From Desulfobacterales bacterium (GTDB lineage Bacteria; Desulfobacterota; DSM-4660; Desulfatiglandales; Desulfatiglandaceae): a stretch of 15,347 bases of DNA. Of this stretch, positions 1-8,197 are shown piece by piece; position 1 is the first letter of the stretch; the number at the start of each line of letters is the position of its first letter. The stretch spans positions 1 through 15,347 of the forward strand of contig JAIOSR010000521.1 of NCBI GenBank assembly GCA_021107495.1, written 5' to 3'. The translations under genes and the position numbers were made by a program. A model generated the notes under the pieces. That model was not told the DNA's origin. It made no database searches and was given only the letters and a program-made list of their open reading frames with translations.

Positions 1-1331
1 CACCCAATCCTTATGATAGAAAGATCTTGCCCCACATGGTCGTGCAGGTATCCCGAGATCCTTTGCCGTTCATTTTCTTGGGCCTTTAACAGTTCCTGAC
101 TGAGGATATGAATCCGTTCTTCAGCCAGCTTCCGATTGGTAATATTCCTGGCAACCTGGAGAAAGCCCTCAATGTCACCCTCTTCATTTTTGAGGGGCAC
201 ACTGTAATTCTCCCAGTAGCTTTCCCCTTCAAAACCCTTTATGCTGAGATGATGTATGACAGCCCCTTCAATTTGGCCCGTTTCCCTTGCCCTTACGGTC
301 GGGCATCCCTCACAAGGCGTATCCCTGCCCACGAAAATCTCATGGCAAGTCCGGCCTACCAGATTTTCAGGAGACACACCAGGCAGCGTGGCTGTCGTTC
401 TATTGGCCCAAATGATTTTTATGTCCTTATCAACATAACGAATCCTGTCAACAGAGGCATCAAGAATTGCACTCTTCTGTGCCTCGCTCTCGCGGAGCGC
501 ATCTTCCGCCCGCTTTCGTTCCGTGATGTCCTGAATCATTGCCTGCCAGCAAGGTTTACCCTTAAACTGTATTAGTCTCAGGCTGAGGAGAGCATCATAG
601 GGCGTACCATCTTTACGCTTGAAACGAACCTCTGCCTGGTCGATAAAACCCTGCCGTCGGGCCATAGCAAATATCCTGTTCCTTTCATCCGGAGCGTAGA
701 AAATGCCGGCCATATTCCCTATCCCGGCTATACCCTCCCGAGTATAACCTCCGGGACGAAGCATGGCGTCATTAAAGTCAATTATATTGCCGTACTCATC
801 ACCGATACCAAGGCCCAATGGTGCGTTTTCAAAAAGATTACGATATTGCTCTTCATGTTCCTTCAGGGCTTCTTCTCTCTTTTTGCGATTAGTCGTGTCT
901 CTAAAATAAACCAGTGAGACCGGCTCTCCACGATAAATAGATTTGGTTGCTGATACCTCAAGATAGATGGCCTTACCATTCCTTCGAATACCCTTGCACT
1001 CATACGTGGACGGCGCAGGTTTACCCTGCTGTCTCAGACGGTTGAATTCGGTCACCCGCTCGTGGTCTTCAGGATGGATCGTCATGGATATCGGCCTTCC
1101 CACTATTTCCTCGGGTCCATCATAGCCAAAGATCTCCACTAATTTTGTATTTGCATACAGGTAATTGTCTCCCCTGACAATGGCGATGCCGTCATTAGAG
1201 TGTTCAATGGCCGTTCTATAGTGTTCCTCTCTCTCACGTAGTGCTTCCTCGGCCCGTTTTCGCCCGACGGCTTCTTTCTCTAACTCCCTGATCTTTTGCT
1301 CCAATTTTTCATAGGCTGGTTTTTTGGCCAT
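1..1331 (-). CDS. PAS-PAS-PAS sensor histidine kinase (HisKA_3 type), N-terminal part; C-terminus beyond left edge
   Basis: My reading of the reverse strand gives an uninterrupted frame of 443 codons from ATG at 1331 to the window edge. GGAGG at 1344-1340 sits 8 nt before the start. Residues 1-35 are a charged coiled coil. Three PAS-like segments follow at about 36-150, 160-275 and 283-400, the second and third joined by the usual DITERKRAEDALRESEAQ linker. After a helical linker comes ENERQRISGYLHDHVGQD (419-436), which matches the H-box of NarL-type (HisKA_3) kinases, so H430 is the likely phospho-acceptor. The DHp remainder and the HATPase domain lie off the edge. No transmembrane segment is visible, so it is probably cytoplasmic. 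The third PAS holds Cys329, Cys340 and Cys343 in an arrangement suggesting metal, cofactor or redox sensing. The partner regulator is not visible. It is divergent from glgC. The signal sensed is unknown. Confidence 0.9.
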   Translation of the reverse strand, partial: MAKKPAYEKLEQKIRELEKEAVGRKRAEEALREREEHYRTAIEHSNDGIAIVRGDNYLYANTKLVEIFGYDGPEEIVGRPISMTIHPEDHERVTEFNRLRQQGKPAPSTYECKGIRRNGKAIYLEVSATKSIYRGEPVSLVYFRDTTNRKKREEALKEHEEQYRNLFENAPLGLGIGDEYGNIIDFNDAMLRPGGYTREGIAGIGNMAGIFYAPDERNRIFAMARRQGFIDQAEVRFKRKDGTPYDALLSLRLIQFKGKPCWQAMIQDITERKRAEDALRESEAQKSAILDASVDRIRYVDKDIKIIWANRTTATLPGVSPENLVGRTCHEIFVGRDTPCEGCPTVRARETGQIEGAVIHHLSIKGFEGESYWENYSVPLKNEEGDIEGFLQVARNITNRKLAEERIHILSQELLKAQENERQRISGYLHDHVGQDLSIIRIG

Positions 1332-1406
1332 TGGAATTTCCTCCGCATGCCCCGCCATTATGGACTGATGCCGATACCTATTGAGCTATTACCGCATAAT
1401 TTTACA

Positions 1407-1436
1407 ATTATACCTTAACAGGCTGTGAACCGTCAA
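1407..1436 (-). promoter_or_regulatory. sigma70-type promoter for the PAS kinase
   Basis: On the reverse strand TTGACG (1436-1431) is followed after 18 nt by a perfect TATAAT (1412-1407). This puts transcription start near 1400 and leaves a leader of about 70 nt before the ATG at 1331. Both hexamers are close to the sigma70 consensus. It is a sequence match only. Confidence 0.6.
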
Positions 1437-1553
1437 ATTGACATGCTTCCATAACAGGTTCGAGTCGAAGTTGTGAAAAAAACAAAAAAGATGAAAGAGT
1501 CAATCTCTACAAAAGCTGAGACGCAAATTATCCTCTATGCCTTAATTTAGGGA

Positions 1554-1582
1554 TTGAAGTTTTGACGCATAAGTGCTATCAA
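1554..1582 (+). promoter_or_regulatory. possible promoter for glgC
   Basis: TTGAAG (1554-1559), a 17-nt spacer and TATCAA (1577-1582) match four of six bases in each hexamer. The site lies 57 nt before the glgC start, in AT-rich DNA. An overlapping alternative, TTGACG at 1562-1567, has a poorer -10. The rest of the 1332-1638 spacer shows no gene or clear repeat. Confidence 0.3.
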
Positions 1583-1623
1583 TTTAAACAAAAATATGTT
1601 TCTTCGACGCCATGTTATTATTT

Positions 1624-1642
1624 AGGAGATAAAATGACATGA
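1624..1642 (+). promoter_or_regulatory. glgC ribosome binding site with overlapping two-codon mini-ORF
   Basis: AGGAG (1624-1628) serves two possible starts. ATG at 1634 reads Met-Thr-stop, and its TGA (1640-1642) overlaps the ATG at 1639 that opens glgC (ATGA overlap). The Shine-Dalgarno spacing is 5 nt to the mini-ORF start and 10 nt to the glgC start. Only the second start gives the full GlgC frame. Confidence 0.45.
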
Positions 1643-2910
1643 AGAGAACCCTCGCGGTAGTAATGGCCGGAGGAAAGGGTGAACGGCTGATGCCCCTGAC
1701 AAGGGACCGGTCCAAGCCTGCTATTCCATTTGGTGGCATTTACCTTCTTATTGATCTTGCCCTGTCCAACTGTATCAACTCCGAAATATACAAAATCATT
1801 GTTCTGCCCCAGTACAAATCCCAGACCCTGATGCAGCATCTTGAAGGGGGGTGGAACATCTTCAGCGCCGATTTAGGTCATTATCTGAAGATAGCGCCGC
1901 CCCAGATGATGGCCGGGGAAAAGTGGTACCAGGGCACGGCAGACTCCATACGTCAGAATCTTTATCTGATCGAAGAGGAATCCCCCGAGTATGTCCTTAC
2001 CCTTTCGGGTGACCACGTTTACAAAATGGATTATACCCGCTTTAAGGCATACCACGAAGCCCATAAGGCGGACGTGACCATCGCGGTCATTGAGCAGGGA
2101 AAAGACATGGCTGGCCAGTACGGTATTTTGGAGGTGGACAAGCGATTCCGGGTCAAGGGGTTTCAGGAAAAACCCAGAAACCCCAAGACCATTCCAGGAG
2201 ACAGCGGCCATGTCCTGGCCTCCATGGGGATATATATATTTAAGACAGAGGTCTTGATTGACTTGCTCCGGAAGGACGACCGGTCCGATTTCGGCAAGCA
2301 CCTCCTGCCCGGCATTCTCGATACCCACCGTGTCATGGCCTATCCTTACCGCCGGGAAAACAAGATCCGGGATATGATTGCCTACACCACCACAAAGGGG
2401 ATGCGCAGGGAGAAGACGGTTGAGAGCATTCGAGACTCGGGCTACTGGCGGGATGTGGGCACCCTGGACTCTTACTGGAATGCCAACATGGATCTTACAG
2501 GTGTAGATCCATACTTCAATATGTACGGAAGGCACTGGCCCATTAGAACTTTTCAACGGCAGTACCCGCCGGTCAAAACAGTGTTTGCCAGTGAATCCGG
2601 AGCCAAACCCCGCGCTGGGCGCGCCCTGGATTCCTTAGTGGCCCACGGCTCGATCATCAGCGGGGGGATTGTACGCAACAGTGTGCTTTCATACAATGTT
2701 TTTGTTCAAAGCTGGGCCTCTGTGGATGAATCCGTCATCCTGGAAAATGTTGTTTTAGGGCGCCACGCGCGGATCAAGAAGGCCATTATCGGCAACGGCG
2801 TACAGATTCCCCCCCATACTGAAATAGGGTATCATCCAAGACAGGACAGGGATCGCTTTACTGTGACTCCCAGGGGGATTACTGTTGTGAAACGGGAAGA
2901 TTTTATGTAA
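1639..2910 (+). CDS. glgC: Glucose-1-phosphate adenylyltransferase (ADP-glucose pyrophosphorylase)
   Basis: The 423-residue product makes ADP-glucose and pyrophosphate from glucose-1-phosphate and ATP, the committed and usually allosterically controlled step of bacterial glycogen synthesis. The N-terminal nucleotidyltransferase fold shows GGKGERL (11-17), a PLTRDRSKPA stretch, WYQGTADS (96-103), GDHVYKMDY with the metal-binding Asp (124-132), a FQEKP glucose-phosphate site, ASMGIYIF and YWRDVGTLDSYW. The C-terminal part is a left-handed beta-helix of hexapeptide type (ISGGIVRNSVLS, VILENVVLG). Length is normal for the family (E. coli is 431). One oddity: the usual GGxYRxID motif reads GGIYLLID (32-39), so Leu36 (codon CTT) stands where Arg is typical. 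It is the first gene of glgC-glgP-glgB, but a 373-bp spacer separates it from glgP, so the downstream pair may have its own promoter. Confidence 0.97.
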   Translation: MKRTLAVVMAGGKGERLMPLTRDRSKPAIPFGGIYLLIDLALSNCINSEIYKIIVLPQYKSQTLMQHLEGGWNIFSADLGHYLKIAPPQMMAGEKWYQGTADSIRQNLYLIEEESPEYVLTLSGDHVYKMDYTRFKAYHEAHKADVTIAVIEQGKDMAGQYGILEVDKRFRVKGFQEKPRNPKTIPGDSGHVLASMGIYIFKTEVLIDLLRKDDRSDFGKHLLPGILDTHRVMAYPYRRENKIRDMIAYTTTKGMRREKTVESIRDSGYWRDVGTLDSYWNANMDLTGVDPYFNMYGRHWPIRTFQRQYPPVKTVFASESGAKPRAGRALDSLVAHGSIISGGIVRNSVLSYNVFVQSWASVDESVILENVVLGRHARIKKAIIGNGVQIPPHTEIGYHPRQDRDRFTVTPRGITVVKREDFM

Positions 2911-2918
2911 CCTAAAAT

Positions 2919-3261
2919 AAGCGGTTCAAGGTTCAGGGTTCAAGGTTCAAAGGTTTTAGTCCATTGAAATCCATCAGCCATAGAAGTTAAAAGTGTCTAA
3001 AGTGATCTAAAGTTCATAAAGTTATGGAGTTGCTTTGCTCCACTGATTTTATATAATTGACAGAATTCCTTAACTTTAGCTCACTTCAAACTTTAGTTCA
3101 CCTCAAACCCATGCAATTTAGAAGTGAAACACCTGTCCGCCGTACAAGACTTTGGCAGGCCGGTTGGGTGAAAAATGCGTATCGTCTTTGCTGAGGTATC
3201 ATTCTTTTGATATCAGAGAGTTAGGTCTCTTTAACCGTGAACCGTGAACGTTGAACCGCTT
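2919..3261. repeat. Nested inverted-repeat (MITE-like) spacer between glgC and glgP
   Basis: The 373-bp glgC-glgP gap carries no gene. Its outer arms, 2919-2947 and 3233-3261, are inverted copies of each other matching at 26 of 29 positions. Each arm is a run of 7-bp units of the form GGTTCAN (left arm: four units at 2923-2950). Inside lies a second inverted pair: GTGATCTAAAGTT (3002-3014) against AACTTTAGCTCAC (3072-3084) and AACTTTAGTTCAC (3089-3101), each 12 of 13 when inverted. Near the centre is a small hairpin, TGGAG/CTCCA (3025-3042). I see no transposase and no clear target-site duplication, so it may be a non-autonomous element or a locally amplified palindromic repeat cluster. Confidence 0.65.
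3030..3057 (+). promoter_or_regulatory. possible internal promoter for glgP-glgB
   Basis: A perfect TATAAT (3052-3057) has TTGCTT (3030-3035) 16 nt upstream. It lies at the centre of the inverted-repeat spacer, 227 nt before glgP. A perfect TTGACA at 3057-3062 overlaps it but has no acceptable -10 downstream. The -35 is weak (three of six), so this is tentative. Confidence 0.3.
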
Positions 3262-3283
3262 TACCTATGTGTAAGGAAAATTC

Positions 3284-5836
3284 ATGAAAGCAAAAATCAA
3301 ATATAATGTAGTCCCCAACCTCCCTTCACAGTTGGAAATCCTGAGGAGTCTGGCTTATAATCTGTGCTTCAGCTGGAAAGACGAAATATGGGAGATATTC
3401 CAGCGCCTTGACCCTGGGCTCTGGGTGAAATGCGGGAACAACCCGGTGCTGATGTTGGGCCTTATCAGCCAGGACCGGTTGGACGAATTATCTCGTGACC
3501 AGGGCTTTGTGGCCCAATTAGAGAGGTTGGGTGAGGATCTCGAACGTTACCTGTCTCAACCCCGCATACATGCCGAGGATTATTCTGCCGAAGCGCCGTT
3601 TCAGGCGGCCTATTTTTCGGCCGAGTTCGGTCTGGCCGAATGCCTGCCGGTTTACTCCGGAGGCCTGGGTGTCCTGTCCGGTGATCATCTCAAATCCGCC
3701 AGTGACCTGAACGTACCTCTTGTTGGCGTGGGCCTTTTGTACCAGGAGGGCTATTTCAAACAATATCTGACCTCCGACGGCTGGCAGATGGAAACATACC
3801 CGGTCAACGACTTTGACAATATGCCAATCCAACTGGTCAGGGATCAGGAGGGAACCCCCCTGAGCGTTTCAGTTGACTTTAAGGGCAAACCGGTAAAGGT
3901 TCTTATCTGGCGAATCAACGTGGGGAGGGTGCCACTGTACATGCTTGATACTAATGTCCCTGTCAATCCACCCGAGTTTCGCGGCACAACAGGCCAGCTT
4001 TACGGGGGGGACAGGGAGATGCGGCTCAGGCAGGAAATCGTCCTTGGAATTGGTGGTGTTCGTGCTCTCAAGGCCTTAGGGATAGAGCCAACGGTTATCC
4101 ATATGAACGAAGGTCATTCAGCCTTTTCCGCATTAGAGCGCATCAACATGCTGAGAAGGGAAAGGGGCCTTTCATTCGACGAAGCCCGGGAGGTGGTCCT
4201 TGCAAGCACGGTCTTCACCACCCATACCCCGGTCCCTGCCGGAAATGACGTCTTTGATCCCGGGCTGATCAGAGATTACCTTGAGCAATATACCAAGGAA
4301 CTGGGCATAAACTTCAAGGTATTGCTTGGTTATGGGCGCCTCGATCCCAGGAACGAAGAGGAGCCCTTTGGCATGACGACCCTTGCCCTGAGACTCTCAG
4401 CCCATACCAATGGGGTAAGCCGGCTCCATGGCCTTGTTTCCAGGGCCATGTGGCAGGATGTCTGGCCTCACCATCCGGTTGAGGACGTACCTATTGATTA
4501 TATAACCAACGGCATCCATGTTCCCACCTGGATATCCAAAGACATGGGCGGGCTGTTCGACCGATATCTGGGCCCTAACTGGTCTGAAGACCCTGACAGT
4601 GAAAGACTCTGGGATCAGGTGGACCAGATCCCTGATACTGAATTGTGGCGGACCCACGAACGGTGCCGGGAACGACTGGTGGGCTTTACCCGCCGTCGCC
4701 TGGCCAGGCAGCTCAAGAACCGGGGAGCATCTACGGCCGAGATACAGGCCGGAAGTGAAGTCCTGACGCCCGACGCCCTGACCATAGGTTTTGCCCGGAG
4801 GTTTGCAACTTACAAGAGGGCAACCCTACTCTTCAAGGATACGGACCGTCTGGACAGAATAATCAATCATCCTGATTTCCCGGTACAGATCGTCATCGCG
4901 GGAAAGGCCCACCCCCAGGACAACGAAGGCAAGGAGTTCATTAAGACAATCATACATTTGGCCCGTGAGGAGCGCTTTCGCCGGCGCATAGTCTTTTTAG
5001 AAGGCTATAATCTTTATGTGGCCCGGTATCTGGTCTCCGGGACCGATATCTGGCTTAACACCCCGCGCCGGCCACTTGAAGCGTGCGGGACCAGCGGCAT
5101 GAAGGCCCTGGCCAACGGATCTTTGAACCTCAGCACATTAGATGGGTGGTGGGACGAGGGTTATCACCGGGAATTCGGCTGGGCCATAGGTCACGGAGAG
5201 GTCTACAAAGACCATGAGGCCCAGGATGATATCGAGAGTCGGGATCTCTACAATATCCTGGAAAAGGAAGTCGTGCCGCTTTTTTACCAGCGAGGGAGCG
5301 ATGGTATTCCCCGGGACTGGGTAAAGAAAATGAGGGCCGGTCTAAGGAAATTAGTCCCGATCTTCAACGCCCACCGCATGGTGCAGGAGTATATGACCCG
5401 TTACTACCTGCCCTGTTCAAGACGTTTCAACAGTTTATGCAGTAGCGACTTTACCGGCTCAAAAGAACTTTCAGCATGGCGGCAAAAGCTGATGACCGGT
5501 TGGCGTGAAGTCTCCATAGAGGAGGTGGCTTCCGGTGACGGTCTTGAAAGACGCGTGGGCCAGGAGCTTGAGGTGGTAGCCAGGGTGAGGCTCGGTTCCC
5601 TGCTGCCGGAAGATGTTATCGTGGAGGCATATTATGGGCGCATAGATCAAAAAGGGGAATTCGCAGACAGGGAAACGGCCACACTGGACGTGGTGGACTC
5701 GGGCGACGGGCTTTATACATACCGCGGTCAGATCCCTTCTCTCAAAACAGGCCGTTTTGGCTACACGGTTCGCGTCATGCCGAGCCATAAAAGACTTGAG
5801 AACCGTTTTTCCATGGGTCTGGTGACATGGGCGTAA
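3284..5836 (+). CDS. glgP: Alpha-glucan (glycogen) phosphorylase, GT35, DUF3417-type
   Basis: The 850-residue product is a PLP-dependent phosphorylase that releases glucose-1-phosphate from non-reducing ends of glycogen or maltodextrin. It belongs to the alpha-glucan phosphorylase branch found in actinobacteria and other bacteria rather than the classical E. coli GlgP/MalP type. Its N-terminal DUF3417-like region (about 10-100) contains LAYNLCFSW, RLDPGLW and NPVLML. The catalytic fold begins at AYFSAEFGL (109-117) with VYSGGLGVLSGDH (123-135). EACGTSGMKALANG holds the PLP-binding Lys607, followed by LSTLDGWWDEG. A C-terminal beta-rich segment (about 755-850) completes it. The start is ATG with AAGGA (3273-3277) 6 nt upstream. 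glgB begins 20 nt after the stop, so the two are almost certainly cotranscribed. An annotator might also call it glycosyltransferase or maltodextrin phosphorylase. Confidence 0.95.
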   Translation: MKAKIKYNVVPNLPSQLEILRSLAYNLCFSWKDEIWEIFQRLDPGLWVKCGNNPVLMLGLISQDRLDELSRDQGFVAQLERLGEDLERYLSQPRIHAEDYSAEAPFQAAYFSAEFGLAECLPVYSGGLGVLSGDHLKSASDLNVPLVGVGLLYQEGYFKQYLTSDGWQMETYPVNDFDNMPIQLVRDQEGTPLSVSVDFKGKPVKVLIWRINVGRVPLYMLDTNVPVNPPEFRGTTGQLYGGDREMRLRQEIVLGIGGVRALKALGIEPTVIHMNEGHSAFSALERINMLRRERGLSFDEAREVVLASTVFTTHTPVPAGNDVFDPGLIRDYLEQYTKELGINFKVLLGYGRLDPRNEEEPFGMTTLALRLSAHTNGVSRLHGLVSRAMWQDVWPHHPVEDVPIDYITNGIHVPTWISKDMGGLFDRYLGPNWSEDPDSERLWDQVDQIPDTELWRTHERCRERLVGFTRRRLARQLKNRGASTAEIQAGSEVLTPDALTIGFARRFATYKRATLLFKDTDRLDRIINHPDFPVQIVIAGKAHPQDNEGKEFIKTIIHLAREERFRRRIVFLEGYNLYVARYLVSGTDIWLNTPRRPLEACGTSGMKALANGSLNLSTLDGWWDEGYHREFGWAIGHGEVYKDHEAQDDIESRDLYNILEKEVVPLFYQRGSDGIPRDWVKKMRAGLRKLVPIFNAHRMVQEYMTRYYLPCSRRFNSLCSSDFTGSKELSAWRQKLMTGWREVSIEEVASGDGLERRVGQELEVVARVRLGSLLPEDVIVEAYYGRIDQKGEFADRETATLDVVDSGDGLYTYRGQIPSLKTGRFGYTVRVMPSHKRLENRFSMGLVTWA

Positions 5837-5856
5837 GGACATGTTGGAGGTAAGAG

Positions 5857-8088
5857 TTGCGGGTTACAACTTTGAATTTATCCACCACATTAACCAATAA
5901 AGAAATGAAAGGCCTTGTTTCCGGCGAGTCTGCCGATCCTTTTACACTCTTAGGCGCTCACCAGTTAAAGCTCAAGACCGGGCCTGCAACTGCCGTCCGG
6001 GCATTGTTGCCCGGGGCAAAAAGCGTCAATGTCTTAGACCTTGATCCTGACAGGGAAATCGAGGCCCGTTTGATAGACGATAAGGGGCTCTTTGAAGCGG
6101 TCATTGCAGGAACCAGGGAGATTGCACCCTACCGTCTGAAAGTCGATTTCGGCACTGGTCTTAAGTCCACCTTTTACGACTGCTATTCCTTCTGGCCGAT
6201 GCTCACGGAGGATGATCTATATCTCTTCAACCAGGGAAATCACTACAAAATTTATGAAAAGTTAGGAGCCCATCCCTTAGAGCACCAAGGCGTCAGTGGC
6301 GTCCTTTTTGCCGTGTGGGCACCTTCCGCGACCCGCGTGAGTCTGATAGGCGATTTCAACCAGTGGAACGGCCTGAGGCACCAGATGCGCAGCCGAGGAG
6401 CTTCAGGGGTCTGGGAATTGTTTGTTCCCCACTTGTCAGAGGGCCTGTTCTACAAGTTCGAAATCCAGACCCGGGAAGGGACGCTCCTTATCAAATCAGA
6501 CCCGTTTGCCTTCCATTTTGAAAGACGTCCCAAGACCGCGGCCATTGTCCATGATCTCGATAATTTCACCTGGACGGATCAGGAATGGATGGCCAAGAGG
6601 GCCGCTCAGAACCCCTTGAACCGGCCTGCTGCCATATACGAGATCCATTTGGGCTCCTGGCGACGCAGGGGCGAAGATGATAACCGTTGGCTCACCTACC
6701 GTGAAGCCGCAGATGAACTCATTCCTTATGTCAAGGATATGGGTTTTAACTACATCCAGTTTATGCCATTGGCCGAACACCCCTTTGACGCCTCCTGGGG
6801 GTATCAGGTTACCGGCTATTATGCGGCTACCTCCCGACACGGTACGCCGGAAGACCTGATGTATCTTATTGACCGCTGCCACGCCGAGGGACTGGGCGTT
6901 CTTCTCGACTGGGTCCCGGCCCACTTCCCAAAGGACCCCCATGCCCTTGAGTATTTTGACGGCACACACCTGTTTGAACACGCTGATCCCCGCCAGGGGC
7001 TGCACCGGGACTGGGACACGCTGATTTTCAATTACGGTCGGGATGAGGTCAGAAACTTCCTTACGGCCAACGCCCTTTTCTGGCTGGATAAATACCATAT
7101 CGACGGGCTTCGGGTAGACGCAGTGGCCTCCATGCTTTATCTTGATTACTCACGCGAGGAAGGGGCCTGGATTCCCAACCGCTACGGCGGAAGGGAAAAC
7201 CTAGAGGCAATTAAATTTATAAAAAATTTGAATGCCAAGGTTTTTGAGCTTTTTCCCGGGGTTGTCACCATTGCCGAGGAGTCCACTGCCTGGCCCGGTG
7301 TCACCCGCCCCGTCCATTTAGGGGGCTTGGGTTTTATGTTTAAATGGAACATGGGCTGGATGCACGACATGCTCACCTTTATGTCAAAAGACCCTGTCCA
7401 CCGCCGTTTCCACATGAACAAGCTGACCTTTGCACTGCTTTATGCCTTTCATGAAAATTTTGTCCTCCCCCTTTCCCACGATGAGGTAGTCCACGGCAAG
7501 GCGTCTCTTCTCTCCAAGATGCCCGGGGATGAGTGGCAAAAATTTGCCAACCTGCGCCTGCTTTTGGGTTATATGTATGGCGAACCTGGGAAAAAAACCT
7601 TGTTCATGGGGGCCGAATTGGGCCAGTGGTCTGAGTGGGACCACGATAAGGAACTTGAATGGGACCTTCTTCAGTACGAATCTCACCGTGGCATGCAGAG
7701 TTTTGTGAGGGACTTAAACCGGGTCTATTGCTCGGAACCGGCCCTTTTCGAACAGGACTTTGATCCCGAAGGGTTCGAGTGGATCGATTTTAGGGACTCG
7801 GACGCCAATGTTGTCTCCTTTATCCGCAAAGGAAATGACCCGGACCAGTTTCTGGTCTTTGTATTCAACTTCACACCCGTCCCGCGTATGGATTACCGTG
7901 TTGGTGTGCCACGCGAAAGCTTTTATCGAGAGGTCATCAATTCTGATTCAGCAGTTTACGGTGGTTCAAACTTGGGCCTTGAAGGCGGCGTCCCTGCCGC
8001 GGCCCGTCCCTGGCACAACCAGCCCTGTTCCCTGTGTCTTAACATTCCACCATTGGGTATGCTTATCCTTAAGCCCGATAGGACATAA
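5857..8088 (+). CDS. glgB: 1,4-alpha-glucan branching enzyme (GH13)
   Basis: The 743-residue product cuts alpha-1,4 chains and rejoins them as alpha-1,6 branches on glycogen. An N1 domain (about 15-110, with DPFTLLGAH) and a CBM48 domain (about 125-225, with FAVWAPSATRVSLIGDFNQW) precede the GH13 barrel. Typical motifs are IYEIHLGSWRR, PFDASWGYQVTGYYA, VLLDWVPAHFP and GLRVDAVASM with nucleophile Asp421. TIAEEST carries acid/base Glu474, and LSHDEVVHGK carries Asp542. These match the spacing of D405, E458 and D526 in the E. coli enzyme. A beta-sandwich C-domain ends the protein. Length is usual (E. coli 728). I accept TTG at 5857 as start: GGAGG (5846-5850) lies 6 nt upstream, while the next in-frame ATG (5905) would remove 16 residues with a worse site. 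Confidence 0.97.
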   Translation: MRVTTLNLSTTLTNKEMKGLVSGESADPFTLLGAHQLKLKTGPATAVRALLPGAKSVNVLDLDPDREIEARLIDDKGLFEAVIAGTREIAPYRLKVDFGTGLKSTFYDCYSFWPMLTEDDLYLFNQGNHYKIYEKLGAHPLEHQGVSGVLFAVWAPSATRVSLIGDFNQWNGLRHQMRSRGASGVWELFVPHLSEGLFYKFEIQTREGTLLIKSDPFAFHFERRPKTAAIVHDLDNFTWTDQEWMAKRAAQNPLNRPAAIYEIHLGSWRRRGEDDNRWLTYREAADELIPYVKDMGFNYIQFMPLAEHPFDASWGYQVTGYYAATSRHGTPEDLMYLIDRCHAEGLGVLLDWVPAHFPKDPHALEYFDGTHLFEHADPRQGLHRDWDTLIFNYGRDEVRNFLTANALFWLDKYHIDGLRVDAVASMLYLDYSREEGAWIPNRYGGRENLEAIKFIKNLNAKVFELFPGVVTIAEESTAWPGVTRPVHLGGLGFMFKWNMGWMHDMLTFMSKDPVHRRFHMNKLTFALLYAFHENFVLPLSHDEVVHGKASLLSKMPGDEWQKFANLRLLLGYMYGEPGKKTLFMGAELGQWSEWDHDKELEWDLLQYESHRGMQSFVRDLNRVYCSEPALFEQDFDPEGFEWIDFRDSDANVVSFIRKGNDPDQFLVFVFNFTPVPRMDYRVGVPRESFYREVINSDSAVYGGSNLGLEGGVPAAARPWHNQPCSLCLNIPPLGMLILKPDRT

Positions 8089-8153
8089 GGGCCCTTAAAG
8101 GTTTTGACATTTTACACCTTCAGGTAGTCAAGGAATAAATTTATTGTTTTTAG

Positions 8154-8176
8154 GATCATCTCCAAAAGAGTTGATC
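8154..8176. other. hairpin downstream of glgB
   Basis: GATCA and CTC (8154-8162) pair with GAG and TGATC (8168-8176) around a CAAAA loop, with one T-T mismatch. It begins 66 nt after the glgB stop. No T-run follows it; a TTTTT (8147-8151) precedes it. It is therefore not a standard intrinsic terminator in the glgB direction. Apart from this, 8089-8197 shows only a 12-bp AT palindrome (8134-8145). Confidence 0.35.
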
Positions 8177-8197
8177 TAAATGAAGGGTTCAAGGGGC

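Noticed and set aside
108..575. Plus-strand ORF of 155 codons at the left end
   Set aside because: It lies antisense to the PAS kinase, whose own frame is open across the whole 1-1331 stretch and shows clear PAS and H-box motifs; the ORF has no recognisable motif.
2923..2950. Heptad repeats as a CRISPR array
   Set aside because: Units are 7 bp, directly adjacent and without unique spacers; no cas genes are present.
3057..3062. Perfect TTGACA as a -35 box for glgP
   Set aside because: At spacings of 16 to 18 nt downstream I find only GCTCAC, CTCACT and TCACTT, none of which resembles a -10 hexamer.
8134..8151. AATAAATTTATT plus TTTTT as an intrinsic terminator for glgB
   Set aside because: The 12-bp palindrome has no loop and is all A/T, so the hairpin would be too weak.
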